From: Caulobacter sp031457805
Lineage (GTDB): Bacteria > Pseudomonadota > Alphaproteobacteria > Caulobacterales > Caulobacteraceae
Assembly: GCF_031457805.1 (NCBI RefSeq)
Contig: NZ_JAVDXI010000001.1
Coordinates: 806,001-870,000 of the forward strand
Direction of reading: 5' to 3'
Length of the DNA: 64,000 bases
Shown: in pieces, positions 15,973 to 26,651 of the stretch
Layout: every line of letters starts with the position of its first letter
How positions within the stretch are numbered: the stretch's first letter is position 1
The notes under the pieces: model-generated
Database searches by the model: none
What the model saw: the letters and a program-made list of their open reading frames with translations, nothing else
Told to the model about the DNA's origin: nothing
Program-made: the position numbers and the translations under genes

Positions 15973-18411
15973 GTGCCGATTTCGTATCTGTCCGCCGCCC
16001 AGATCGCCGCGCTGGCGACGACGACGATACAGACCCTGTCGACCACCAAGCTGGAGGGCCTGACCAAGACGCAGGTCGGCGCGCTCTCGGACGCGGCGAT
16101 CGGCACGCTGGACGCCAGTCAGGTCTCGGCGCTCTCGGCGACCCAGGTCAAGGGTCTGACAGCCACCCAGATCCCGGCATTCGCCCAGAACCTCTTGTTC
16201 GATGTCGACCAGCTTCAGGCGTTCAGCGGCGCGCAACTGAACGCCCTGACCTCAACCCAGCTAGCCAAGCTCGACGCCGACCGACTGCAAGCGCTGAGCG
16301 CCGTCCAGATCGGCGCGCTGGACGCCACCCACTTCACGGCGTTGGACGCAACCCAGATCGCGGCGCTGAGCACGACCCAGCTGACACAGCTGACCACGAC
16401 CCAGATCTCCGCTTTCAGCGCAACCGACCTTGAAGAGCTGTCTCCGGCAAAGCTCTCTGCGCTGACGGGAACCCAGCTCGGGGCCCTGCCCGCTGATCTT
16501 ATCCCATCGCTGCAAGGCGCCAGGCTGTCAGCGCTGAGCACCACCCAGCTCCAGAGCATGACTGCGACGCAGGTCGCGGCCTTGTCGACGACCCAGCTGA
16601 GAAGCCTGGACGAAAACCTGAAGGTGCTAGGCGTCGCTCAGATCGGCGCTCTGTCGGCGGCCCAGGCTGCCGTTCTGTCGGACGCGGTCGTGGGCGGACT
16701 CACCGCGACGCAGCTTGGCGCGCTGAGCGCCGACGGCCTGTCCGGACTCTCGGCAACGCAGGTAGCGGGCCTTACCGGGACACAACTGGCTGGACTGAAA
16801 CCGGCCCAACTGCGGGCGCTGAGCGAAAATGATCTAGCCGAGTTCACGCCGGCCCAGATGCGCCACTTCAGCGCTGCTCAGCTCTCGGCCCTGACCACGA
16901 CGGGCCTGAACAGCCTGGCCGCTGATCGGGTCCAGGTGTTCGATGCGACGCAGTTGACCGCCTTGACGACCACTCAGATCGCTGGCCTGACCGGCGATGA
17001 TCTGGCCGAATTCACGCCGGCCCAGGTGGAAGTGCTGGCCACGACGCAGTTGGCCGCTCTGTCCCCGACGGCGCTCAACAGCCTTGGCCGTGATCAGGTC
17101 CAGGCGCTGACCGGGACGCAGCTGAAGAGCCTCAGCCGAACCCAGATCGGCGGCCTGTCCGAGACGAGCCTCGCGGCCTTCACGCCCGATCAAGTGCAAG
17201 TCTTCAGCACGACGCAACTGAGCGGCTTGTCGCCGAGCGCGTTCAACAGCCTGAACGCCAGTCAGGTCCAAGCCCTGACCGCGACCCAGCTTGCCGGGCT
17301 GACCACGACACAGATTGCCGGACTGACCGAGACGGATTTCGCCGAGTTCACGCCGGATCAGGCGGCGGCCTTGAGCGGCGTCCAAATCGCGGCGCTGGCT
17401 ACGACGACCTTGAACGCCATCGCTCAGAGCCAGATCCAGGGCCTAAGCGAAACGCAGCTCGCCGCGCTGACCTCGACCCAGATCACGGGGCTCTCCACAA
17501 CCAGCCTCGACAAGTTCTCCACCACCCAGCTCAAGGCCTTTGCGCCATCGCAGCTGGCGGCCTTAACGACCACCAACTTCAACCGTTTGAGCGCCAGCAC
17601 GATGCGGGCTCTATCCGCCACGCAATTGGCGGCGGTCAGCCTCCCCCAGATTAGCGCCTTGAATGAAACGGACTTTGCGCGCTTCACGGCCACCCAGGTG
17701 GCCAGCTTCAGCGGCGAACAGATCGGCGCGCTGTCGACGACCAACTTTAACGGTCTCAGCCAAACCCAAGTCGCGGCGCTATCGTCCGGCCAGTTGGCGG
17801 GCGTCAGTACGACCCAGATGGGCGGCCTCACGAACACCGACTTGGCCGAGCTCTCCGCAACTCAGTTCGCAGCCCTCAGCGGGACTCAGGTCGGCGGACT
17901 ATCGACGAGCCATCTCACCGGCCTGGATCGGACGGCTTTCCAGACGTTGACGGAGAACCAGATCGCCGGCCTGAGCGCCAGCCAACTGAGCGCCCTCTCA
18001 CAGACCGACATCGCCGACTTCACAACCACCCAGGTGGCGGCCCTGACCGCGAGCCAGCTGGTGGCGATCTCAGTAACCAACCTGATTGCGCTTTCGCCCG
18101 ACCAGTATGCGGCCCTGACGCCCGGCGCGCTGAAGGGGCTCTCGTCCTTCCAGCTGCGCAATCTGTCGCCCACCGTTTTCAGTCAGCTCAGCGAGACCCA
18201 GGTTCAGGCGCTGAACGCCAGCCAACTGGGCTCGCTTTCGACCGCCGTCATCGCGAGCCTGACCACGACCCAGATCGGGTATCTGGCCCCAACGCAGATT
18301 CCGGGCCTGACCATCAATCAACTGGATTGGCTATCGACCACCAACATCGCCGCCATGACGCCGCTCCAGGTCGGCGCGTTCACGCCGGCGCAGGTCGAGA
18401 GCCTCGGCTAA
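15973..18411 (+). CDS. Octapeptide-repeat solenoid protein, function unknown
   Basis: 812 residues from GTG 15973 (MPISY...), with only a weak GGGG ribosome site. After five leader residues the whole protein is 101 units of 8 residues. The consensus is L-[ST]-x-[TS]-Q-[LIV]-x-[AGS], e.g. LTTTQIAG and LSATQLAA. Only unit 10 (6 residues) and unit 27 (7 residues) break phase. Position 1 is Leu in about three quarters of units, otherwise Phe/Val/Ile/Met; position 5 is mainly Gln or Asp/Asn; position 6 is aliphatic. No signal peptide, membrane segment or cysteine is visible, there is one Trp near the end, and the charge is acidic. S/T-x-x-Q recalls a helix capping box, so short stacked helical turns or a beta-solenoid are both possible. 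Similar TTQ-rich repeats occur in alphaproteobacterial database entries, as I recall, without known function. Confidence 0.85.
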   Translation: MPISYLSAAQIAALATTTIQTLSTTKLEGLTKTQVGALSDAAIGTLDASQVSALSATQVKGLTATQIPAFAQNLLFDVDQLQAFSGAQLNALTSTQLAKLDADRLQALSAVQIGALDATHFTALDATQIAALSTTQLTQLTTTQISAFSATDLEELSPAKLSALTGTQLGALPADLIPSLQGARLSALSTTQLQSMTATQVAALSTTQLRSLDENLKVLGVAQIGALSAAQAAVLSDAVVGGLTATQLGALSADGLSGLSATQVAGLTGTQLAGLKPAQLRALSENDLAEFTPAQMRHFSAAQLSALTTTGLNSLAADRVQVFDATQLTALTTTQIAGLTGDDLAEFTPAQVEVLATTQLAALSPTALNSLGRDQVQALTGTQLKSLSRTQIGGLSETSLAAFTPDQVQVFSTTQLSGLSPSAFNSLNASQVQALTATQLAGLTTTQIAGLTETDFAEFTPDQAAALSGVQIAALATTTLNAIAQSQIQGLSETQLAALTSTQITGLSTTSLDKFSTTQLKAFAPSQLAALTTTNFNRLSASTMRALSATQLAAVSLPQISALNETDFARFTATQVASFSGEQIGALSTTNFNGLSQTQVAALSSGQLAGVSTTQMGGLTNTDLAELSATQFAALSGTQVGGLSTSHLTGLDRTAFQTLTENQIAGLSASQLSALSQTDIADFTTTQVAALTASQLVAISVTNLIALSPDQYAALTPGALKGLSSFQLRNLSPTVFSQLSETQVQALNASQLGSLSTAVIASLTTTQIGYLAPTQIPGLTINQLDWLSTTNIAAMTPLQVGAFTPAQVESLG
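15988..18402 (+). repeat. 101 tandem octapeptide (24-bp) coding repeats
   Basis: This span covers every octad unit. The DNA period is 24 bp but the copies are diverged at nucleotide level, so the periodicity is kept by selection on the protein rather than by recent duplication. From 16819 to 18330 a second period of 168 bp (7 octads, 56 residues) is superimposed. It is marked by an acidic [DS]-[LFI]-[AD]-[EADKR] octad followed by an F-T-octad, for example LSENDLAE-FTPAQMRH and LTGDDLAE-FTPAQVEV, repeating every seven units nine times. Confidence 0.9.
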
Positions 18412-18417
18412 CCGGCT

Positions 18418-19314
18418 TCAGCGCGCCAGCGCCTTGGCCAAATAGCTCGCCAGGACCTCGACCCGCGCGGGACGCGGGCCTCCCGGCGGCATGACGAGAT
18501 GCAACGCGATCGGCGCGGAGCACCACTCGCCGAGCACCGCTTCCAGGCGCCCTTCGGCCAAAGCCGGCCCCACGATGAAGTCCGGCAGCATCGCCACGCC
18601 GGTTCCCGCCAGCAGTGCCGGCAAGAGCGCATCGCCGTTGTTGGCGCGCACCACGGCGCGGGGGCGGACGGCCGCCTCCTCGCCACCCGCTCTCTGGAAA
18701 CGCCAAGTCTCCGGCGTCGTCTGGTGGCCATAGGTCAGGCCGCGATGCTCGGCGAGGTCCGCTGGGCGCCCTGGACGGCCGTGACGATCCCAGTACGCTG
18801 GTGCAGCGACGACGTAGCGCTGCACCGGCCGCAGTCGCCGCGCGACCAAGGAGCTGTCTGGCAAATCCGCGACACGCAGGGCGATATCGAATCCCATGCC
18901 GATCAGGTCGACGGTCGCATCCGAAAGATGCAGGTCGATGGAAACGTCCGGATAGGCTTCCAGAAAGGCGGGCAGCACCGGCGCGAGACTGGCCAGACCC
19001 AGCGACATCGGCGCAGCCATGCGGACAAGGCCTCTCGGCGCGGCGGACTGGCTGGAAGCCTCCTCCTCGGCGGCCTCAGCCTCGGCCAACACACGGCTGG
19101 CGCGGTCCACGAGCGCCTGACCGGCGTCCGTCAGCGCCAGACGACGGGACGTGCGGTTGAAGAGCCTGGCGCCCAGGCGAAGCTCCAGCCGCGTCACGGC
19201 CTTGGACACTGTGGCCTTCGACATGGCCAGGGCTTCGGACGCGGCGGCGAACGAGCGCAACTCCGCAACCTTGGCGAAGACGGCTAGACCCTCGAGATCA
19301 GGAAGCTTGGACAT
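18418..19314 (-). CDS. LysR-family transcriptional regulator
   Basis: 298 residues with the N-terminal winged helix (FAAASEALAMSKATVSKAVTRLE) and a LysR effector-binding domain (RGLVRMAAPMSLGLASLAPVLPAFLEAYPDVSIDLHL). It is divergent from the pirin gene with a 126-bp shared region, the classic arrangement for a LysR protein that activates its neighbour. The inducer is unknown. It ends 7 bp from the stop of the octapeptide-repeat gene (convergent). Confidence 0.9.
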   Translation of the reverse strand: MSKLPDLEGLAVFAKVAELRSFAAASEALAMSKATVSKAVTRLELRLGARLFNRTSRRLALTDAGQALVDRASRVLAEAEAAEEEASSQSAAPRGLVRMAAPMSLGLASLAPVLPAFLEAYPDVSIDLHLSDATVDLIGMGFDIALRVADLPDSSLVARRLRPVQRYVVAAPAYWDRHGRPGRPADLAEHRGLTYGHQTTPETWRFQRAGGEEAAVRPRAVVRANNGDALLPALLAGTGVAMLPDFIVGPALAEGRLEAVLGEWCSAPIALHLVMPPGGPRPARVEVLASYLAKALAR

Positions 19315-19332
19315 GAATATATGCTATTTTTA

Positions 19333-19356
19333 GAAACGATGAATTTCAATAGTTTC
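19333..19356. promoter_or_regulatory. Candidate LysR operator between lysR-type gene and pirin gene
   Basis: GAAAC (19333-19337) and GTTTC (19352-19356) form a dyad centred on the near-palindrome TGAATTTCA (19340-19348), in an A/T-rich patch unusual for this window. It lies 19 bp upstream of the regulator start and 85 bp before the pirin gene. This fits the dual repression/activation site LysR proteins use in divergent promoters. Confidence 0.45.
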
Positions 19357-19440
19357 CATTTATAATCCCGACGCCAACCCTATCTTCTCCTCAACAGGAC
19401 GCGCCGACGCGGCGCGCCAGAGAGACTGAAAGGTAGAGCC

Positions 19441-20139
19441 ATGATCGACCGCAAACCGTTCGACAAGCTTGGCGGCGCCGACCACGGTTGGCTGAAAGCC
19501 AAACACCACTTCTCGTTCGCCAGCTACTATGACCCCAACAACATGAACTGGGGCGCGCTGCGGGTTTGGAACGACGACGAGATCGCTCCGAACACCGGCT
19601 TTCCGCCGCATCCGCACAGCGACATGGAAATCATCACCTATGTCCGCGACGGCGCGATCACCCACCAGGACAACCTGGGCAACAAGGGCCGCACGGTCGC
19701 TGGCGACGTCCAGGTAATGAGCGCGGGCTCGGGCATCCGTCACGCCGAGTACAATCTCGAGCCGGAAACGACCCGGATCTTCCAGATCTGGATCGAGCCC
19801 AAGTCGTTCGGCGGCGCCCCCTCCTGGGGCTCCAAGCCGTTCCCCAGGGGCGACCGCTCGGGAAAGTTCGTGACGCTGGCCAGCGGCTTCTCGGATGACG
19901 CCGACGCCCTGCCGATCCGCACCGACGCCCGCGTTCTGGGCGCGACGCTGAAGGCTGGCGAGACCACGACCTACGCCTTGGGCAAGACCCGCAACGGCTA
20001 TCTGGTGCCGGCGGTCGGTTCGGTCGAGGTCAATGGCGTCAAGCTGAACGCCCGGGACGGCGCCGGCATCAAAGATGAGGACGTGATCACCGTCACCGCC
20101 CTGGAAGACGCCGAACTGGTGCTGGTCGACGCGGCCTAA
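19441..20139 (+). CDS. Pirin family protein (YhaK-type cupin)
   Basis: 232 residues forming two cupin domains. The N-terminal cupin keeps all four pirin metal ligands: H57 and H59 in FPPHPHSDME, and H101 and E103 in GIRHAEYN. E. coli YhiH/YhaK-type pirins of this kind can have quercetin 2,3-dioxygenase activity or act as redox sensors; the role here is not fixed. It starts at ATG 19441 and is followed by two strong hairpins. Confidence 0.88.
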   Translation: MIDRKPFDKLGGADHGWLKAKHHFSFASYYDPNNMNWGALRVWNDDEIAPNTGFPPHPHSDMEIITYVRDGAITHQDNLGNKGRTVAGDVQVMSAGSGIRHAEYNLEPETTRIFQIWIEPKSFGGAPSWGSKPFPRGDRSGKFVTLASGFSDDADALPIRTDARVLGATLKAGETTTYALGKTRNGYLVPAVGSVEVNGVKLNARDGAGIKDEDVITVTALEDAELVLVDAA

Positions 20140-20153
20140 CGACGGATCGAACT

Positions 20154-20186
20154 GGCTGTCCGCCCCCTCCCCCATGGCGGACAGCC
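20154..20186. repeat. Perfect 11-bp inverted repeat 3' of the pirin gene
   Basis: GGCTGTCCGCC (20154-20164) and GGCGGACAGCC (20176-20186) form a perfect stem with an 11-base loop. No T-run follows. It lies directly before the pirin terminator, giving two hairpins in a row. Confidence 0.6.
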
Positions 20187-20190
20187 ATGC

Positions 20191-20226
20191 GCCGCCCCGA
20201 GGATACCCCGCCTCGGGGCGGCTTTT
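20191..20226 (+). terminator. Rho-independent terminator of the pirin gene
   Basis: GCCGCCCCGAGG (20191-20202) pairs perfectly with CCTCGGGGCGGC (20211-20222) around an 8-base loop, followed by TTTT. It ends transcription of the pirin gene before the convergent DUF4861-like gene. Confidence 0.9.
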
Positions 20227-20236
20227 CGTTAGGCTG

Positions 20237-21157
20237 TCAGTTCGCGGGGTCGAAGTCGGGCGTCTGGGCCGCGACATAGGCGTCCCATTCAGCGGCGCTA
20301 TGGAAATCCAGACCTTTGTCCCAAGCCGCGCCCATATAGTAGACGAACGGCTTGCCGGGCTCGACCTTGATCAGCACGAGGTAGTTGTCGAAGTCCTGCC
20401 GCACCTCAACAACGGCTTTCGGGTCGACCATGAGAGCGATCGCCATTGAGCCCTTTTGGGGATCCGCAGGCTCGAAGAATGTGACGCGGCCGGGCGCCAG
20501 GTCCTTGCGTAAGACCCCTGCGCCGCTGGGCCGCTTGCGTTTGGAAATGCCGATCCCGACCACGATGGGTCCTGGCTTGTCTGAGCGGATCGTCGACACC
20601 ATGCGGGTGAAGTTGGTTCCCATCGGCAGCGAGAACGTCCGCGTCTCCCAGACCTTGCGGTCCACATCGACTGGCCAGGGCGCATAGTCCACGCTGAAGG
20701 CGGCTACATCCGGCCCGTTTATATGGACCTTCACGTCGCTCCAGTTACGCGACGTCCAGAGCTTGTTGTCGTGCCAGACACCGAGGCCGCCCGCGCCGCG
20801 GGCCGTGCCGACATCGTAGAAGTCCAGGCCTTCGCCATGGTCGGTGTGCTGGTCGCCAGTGCGCAACTGGCGGTCCATGTAGGGCCAGCGGACGCTCTTG
20901 CCCCAAGCGTCGATGCCCGAAGTCGACGGCGGCTCGGTCTTTTCCAAGTCACGGCTATAGATGCGGTGCGCTGTGCGGTCGTTCTCCCAGAGGATGTCGT
21001 TGAAGCGATACGGCGCCAGGGTGACCGCTGCGCGCGGTACCTGACCTGCAGCGTCGGGCTTCTCCAGGGTCTTGCCCGGGAGATGCGCCTGGGCCAAGGC
21101 GAAACTGGGGACGGCTGACAGGGACACGGCCAGGACGGCGACGAGGGTCTTCCACAT
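20237..21157 (-). CDS. Exported DUF4861-like protein
   Basis: 306 residues from ATG 21157, which has GAGGAG upstream and opens a signal peptide (MWKTLVAVLAVSLSAVPSFALAQ); the frame is open for 47 more codons upstream but these lack a ribosome site. The mature part (PYRFNDILWENDRTAHRIYSRDLE, GLDFYDVGTARGAGGLGVWHDNKLW) matches DUF4861 as I remember it, a periplasmic family linked to polysaccharide use. Single-copy here with no carbohydrate genes beside it. Confidence 0.75.
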   Translation of the reverse strand: MWKTLVAVLAVSLSAVPSFALAQAHLPGKTLEKPDAAGQVPRAAVTLAPYRFNDILWENDRTAHRIYSRDLEKTEPPSTSGIDAWGKSVRWPYMDRQLRTGDQHTDHGEGLDFYDVGTARGAGGLGVWHDNKLWTSRNWSDVKVHINGPDVAAFSVDYAPWPVDVDRKVWETRTFSLPMGTNFTRMVSTIRSDKPGPIVVGIGISKRKRPSGAGVLRKDLAPGRVTFFEPADPQKGSMAIALMVDPKAVVEVRQDFDNYLVLIKVEPGKPFVYYMGAAWDKGLDFHSAAEWDAYVAAQTPDFDPAN

Positions 21158-21307
21158 CACAAGCGCTCCTCGAAGGCGGCGCGTCGTTGGCGCGCCATAA
21201 AGGCTCAGGCGGTTGGGATATCGCGGCCCCCAGAAATGGTCTAGCCAAATTGCAGAACTGGACAGACCAAAGCGCAGTAGCCCAGGCCTGAAAGGCAAGG
21301 CCCAACG

Positions 21308-21339
21308 AAAGGAGCCCCGGACCTTTCAGCCCGGGGCTC
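21308..21339 (-). terminator. Rho-independent terminator of ppdK
   Basis: GAGCCCCGG (21312-21320) pairs with CCGGGGCTC (21331-21339) around a 10-base loop. On the minus strand the stem is followed by CTTTCG. It lies 28 bp past the ppdK stop. Confidence 0.8.
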
Positions 21340-21366
21340 TTCCCGAAAGAATTAGATAAAGCCGGC

Positions 21367-24057
<2,691 letters not shown>

Positions 24058-24378
24058 CTTTGAATTCACCCTGCGATAAGTGAAAAGGCCGCGCCCCTCT
24101 GATGGGGGTCGTCTCACCTTGGAACAGCGCTGCTTTGTTGCGATCCCGCAGTGCAATATCCGGGGGTCTCAGTAGCACTTCGGTCAAGAACGCGTCCACA
24201 GGCCGTTGGCGTTCCAAGCCACAACACGAGAATTCGGCAAATAATTCCAATGACAACGTTGTCCGCCATGGGTGGCTGGCGATGTTCTCGGCAAACTTGG
24301 CTCAATCGCTCGACTTGCACCTTGAACGAACGATTGTCGGACCTTGTCTTCGCGCCACAAAACGCCTTCGATCGCTCC
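24058..24378. other. 321-bp divergent intergenic region between ppdK and the GNAT gene
   Basis: No convincing gene. It must hold the ppdK promoter (minus) and that of the GNAT gene (plus). The one clear element is the perfect palindrome GACAACGTTGTC at 24252-24263, which stands in an A/T-richer patch. An open frame runs through the right half in phase with the GNAT gene, but the sequence there does not look like family N-terminus. Confidence 0.5.
24252..24263. promoter_or_regulatory. Perfect 12-bp palindrome GACAACGTTGTC
   Basis: A CG-centred perfect palindrome (extended as TGACAACGTTGTCC) 195 bp upstream of ppdK and 116 bp upstream of the GNAT gene. CG-centred palindromes of this sort are typical LacI-family operators, which would make sense for a gluconeogenic enzyme. 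No LacI-type regulator is encoded in the window. Confidence 0.4.
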
Positions 24379-24915
24379 ATGACGGCGCGGATCATTCGAC
24401 TCGGGACTTTATTGCGGGACGCTGACGCCATCGCCGACCTGCATACGCGCAGCCGTCAGCATGCTTATCGTGGACTCTATGGCGACCACTATCTGGACCA
24501 TCAACTCCCCGCCATTTCACGCGCGGTCTGGCGCGAGCGCTTTCAGGACTATGCCCCCAGCACCGACCTGATCCTGGCCGCCATGGACGACGGACAAACC
24601 GTCGCCCTCGCCTACGCCTCTTTTAGGGTGAATCCCGATGTCGGTCTCCTTATCGACAACCTTCACGTCGCCCCTGAACGGAAGGGCCAGGGCCTTGGCT
24701 CGCGGCTGCTGACCAAGATCGCCCGGTGGCTGCGCGATGAGCACGCGGGCGCGGCCTTGCATCTGGAGGTCTATGCGCCGAACGTGGAGGCCTTGGGCTT
24801 TTACGCGCGCAAGGGCGGTGTGGAGGTGGCGCGCTACCGCGAAACGCCGCCTGGCGGACGCGAGGTTGAGGTCGCTCGCTTCCGGTGGTCGCGACCAGAG
24901 GATCTGTTGGCCTGA
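24379..24915 (+). CDS. GNAT family N-acetyltransferase
   Basis: 178 residues from ATG 24379. The acetyl-CoA binding motif is NLHVAPERKGQGLGSRLLTKIARWL, followed by the typical LEVYAPNVEALGFYARKGG. The substrate is unknown. The frame stays open upstream to about 24151; no ribosome site is visible for either start, so the N-terminus is uncertain. It is divergent from ppdK. Confidence 0.78.
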   Translation: MTARIIRLGTLLRDADAIADLHTRSRQHAYRGLYGDHYLDHQLPAISRAVWRERFQDYAPSTDLILAAMDDGQTVALAYASFRVNPDVGLLIDNLHVAPERKGQGLGSRLLTKIARWLRDEHAGAALHLEVYAPNVEALGFYARKGGVEVARYRETPPGGREVEVARFRWSRPEDLLA

Positions 24916-25152
24916 CCGCCAGACGCACCGCGTGAAGAGAACGACGGAACCCTCACAGGCATCCGTCGCTCGCCCCCGATCGGTTCGCGTCTAAGGCTCT
25001 GACGGCCATTGCACGCGGAACCCATCGCCCCACCGGTCCAACTCCCACAAGAGCAGACACCCTGTCGTAGCCGCTGCGGAGTCGCCGCGATGTGACGTTT
25101 CGCACAAGGCGCGCGTCCAGTTCGTCTGCGCCAACAGCGAGAACGGCTCTCT

Positions 25153-25833
25153 CTAGCGGGCGCGGTAAACGCTGCGCAGATAGGCTTGATCCGCCTCCGT
25201 CAGCGCTTTGGGCGCGCCTGCGCTGGCGTCGAACAAGGTCATGATCGAGTCCGACGGCGCGGGGCGCACGCGCACATCCGCAAGCGAAACCATGGCGAGG
25301 TAGTCCGCCAAGGCTGACACCTTGACGTCCTGCGCCTTGGTCGCGTCGACAACAATCAAGGTGTTGTGCGGCCGCGCATCGCCGGCGGCCGAACCGCGCA
25401 CATCACCACCGTGGACCCAGCGGACCGGGCGGGCCTCCGCTCTGAAGGCCTCAGCCGACTCGGCGGGCACGCCTCGGTAGTTGAAACGCTTGGCGCGCGA
25501 GGCCTCGCGGATCAGCGCGTCCGGCTCGGCCGAGAACAGCACAACGACGTTGGGTTCGCAGGCGCGTTTGGCGTAGGTCGCACCGGCTTGCCGGGCGACC
25601 TGGTGCATACGCGCGGCGACATAGGCGTTCACGTCCGCAGAGGCGCCGCGAACCAGGGGGCACACCCCTTCGCGGGCGCTGCCAGGCGATGTTTGCCGAA
25701 GCCGAGACATCTCCGCCTCGAGCCCATTCTGACGTCGAGCGTCGCCCATGAGGGTGTCGGCCTGTCGCGCCGAAACGCCAGACGCAGCCGCCAAGGCGGC
25801 TGTAACTGCGAGACCAAAAATCACGGCTTCCAT
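25153..25833 (-). CDS. Exported protein of unknown function
   Basis: 226 residues from ATG 25833, preceded by CGGAGAG, beginning with a signal peptide (MEAVIFGLAVTAALAAASGVSA). The mature part has two cysteines (EGVCPLV, KRACEPNV) that could form one disulfide, and the segments ADVNAYVAARMHQVARQ and HNTLIVVDATKAQDVKVSALADYLAMVSLADV. I do not recognise the family. The 237 bp between it and the GNAT gene show nothing I can identify. Confidence 0.72.
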   Translation of the reverse strand: MEAVIFGLAVTAALAAASGVSARQADTLMGDARRQNGLEAEMSRLRQTSPGSAREGVCPLVRGASADVNAYVAARMHQVARQAGATYAKRACEPNVVVLFSAEPDALIREASRAKRFNYRGVPAESAEAFRAEARPVRWVHGGDVRGSAAGDARPHNTLIVVDATKAQDVKVSALADYLAMVSLADVRVRPAPSDSIMTLFDASAGAPKALTEADQAYLRSVYRAR

Positions 25834-25989
25834 GATTGCTCTCCGCTGATACGAAAAGCAAAACACAACCTAGAAACGATGTCGAGGCGACTTTCCCGCA
25901 AACGTGAAAACGGCGGATGCTCCCTCCGGACCATCCGCCACGCATTTTCAGACGGGCGAGAGATCGACCATCCCGCCGCTGCTCGCGCC

Positions 25990-26496
25990 CTAGAACGGGA
26001 TCTCGTCGTCCAGGTCCGCCGAGAAGCTCTCGCGCGGGCCACTGGGCTGGCTGCGCTGGCCGCCGCCGAAGCTGGAACCGCCGCCGCCCGAATAGCCGCC
26101 GCCGTACTCGTCGCCGCCGCCCGACGACATGCCGGCGTCACCGCCGCGGCCGCCCAGCATCGTCAGTTCGCCACGGAACTTCTGCAGCACGATCTCGGTC
26201 GAATACTTTTCCTGGCCGGTATTGTCAGTCCATTTGCGGGTCTGCAGCGCGCCCTCGATGTAGACGGTCGAGCCCTTGCGCAGGTACTGCTCAGCGACCT
26301 TGACGAGGTTGTCGTTGAAGATCACGACGCGGTGCCATTCGGTCTTTTCCTTGCGTTCGCCGCTGGTGCGGTCGCGCCAAGTTTCCGACGTCGCGATCCG
26401 CAGGTTGGCGACGCGGTCGCCCGAACCCAGGCTACGGATCTCGGGATCCGCCCCGAGATTACCCACCAGAATGACCTTGTTGACGCTGCCCGCCAT
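25990..26496 (-). CDS. ssb: Single-stranded DNA-binding protein
   Basis: 168 residues: an N-terminal OB fold (MAGSVNKVILVGNLGADPEIRSLGSGDRVANLRIATSE), a Gly/Ser-rich linker and the acidic protein-interaction tip DLDDEIPF. SSB protects single-stranded DNA and recruits replication and repair partners through the tip. A LexA-type box lies 87 bp upstream, so it is probably SOS-inducible, as reported for Caulobacter ssb. Confidence 0.97.
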   Translation of the reverse strand: MAGSVNKVILVGNLGADPEIRSLGSGDRVANLRIATSETWRDRTSGERKEKTEWHRVVIFNDNLVKVAEQYLRKGSTVYIEGALQTRKWTDNTGQEKYSTEIVLQKFRGELTMLGGRGGDAGMSSGGGDEYGGGYSGGGGSSFGGGQRSQPSGPRESFSADLDDEIPF

Positions 26497-26582
26497 CGCT
26501 TGGACCTTGCTCTCGCCCGGCGACCCATGCGCCGGAATCTGAGGCGAGACGTTAACGGGCCACTAACACGGAAGCAAGTTTT

Positions 26583-26597
26583 GTTCTCGTAACGTTC
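26583..26597 (-). promoter_or_regulatory. LexA SOS box upstream of ssb
   Basis: The sequence GTTC-TCGTAAC-GTTC (15 bases) is an exact match to the alphaproteobacterial LexA recognition motif, a direct repeat GTTC-N7-GTTC. It lies 87 bp upstream of the ssb start and is the only exact copy I noticed in the window. Confidence 0.8.
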
Positions 26598-26651
26598 TTG
26601 TGGGCAAGCCGGACGATTGTGGACAGACCGCGCCGCTGTCGACTGCGCGCC

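Noticed and set aside
15973..18411. The periodic DNA looked at first like a CRISPR or minisatellite array
   Set aside because: The repeats are not identical in DNA, have no spacers, keep one open frame for 812 codons and are conserved at protein level, so it is a coding repeat.
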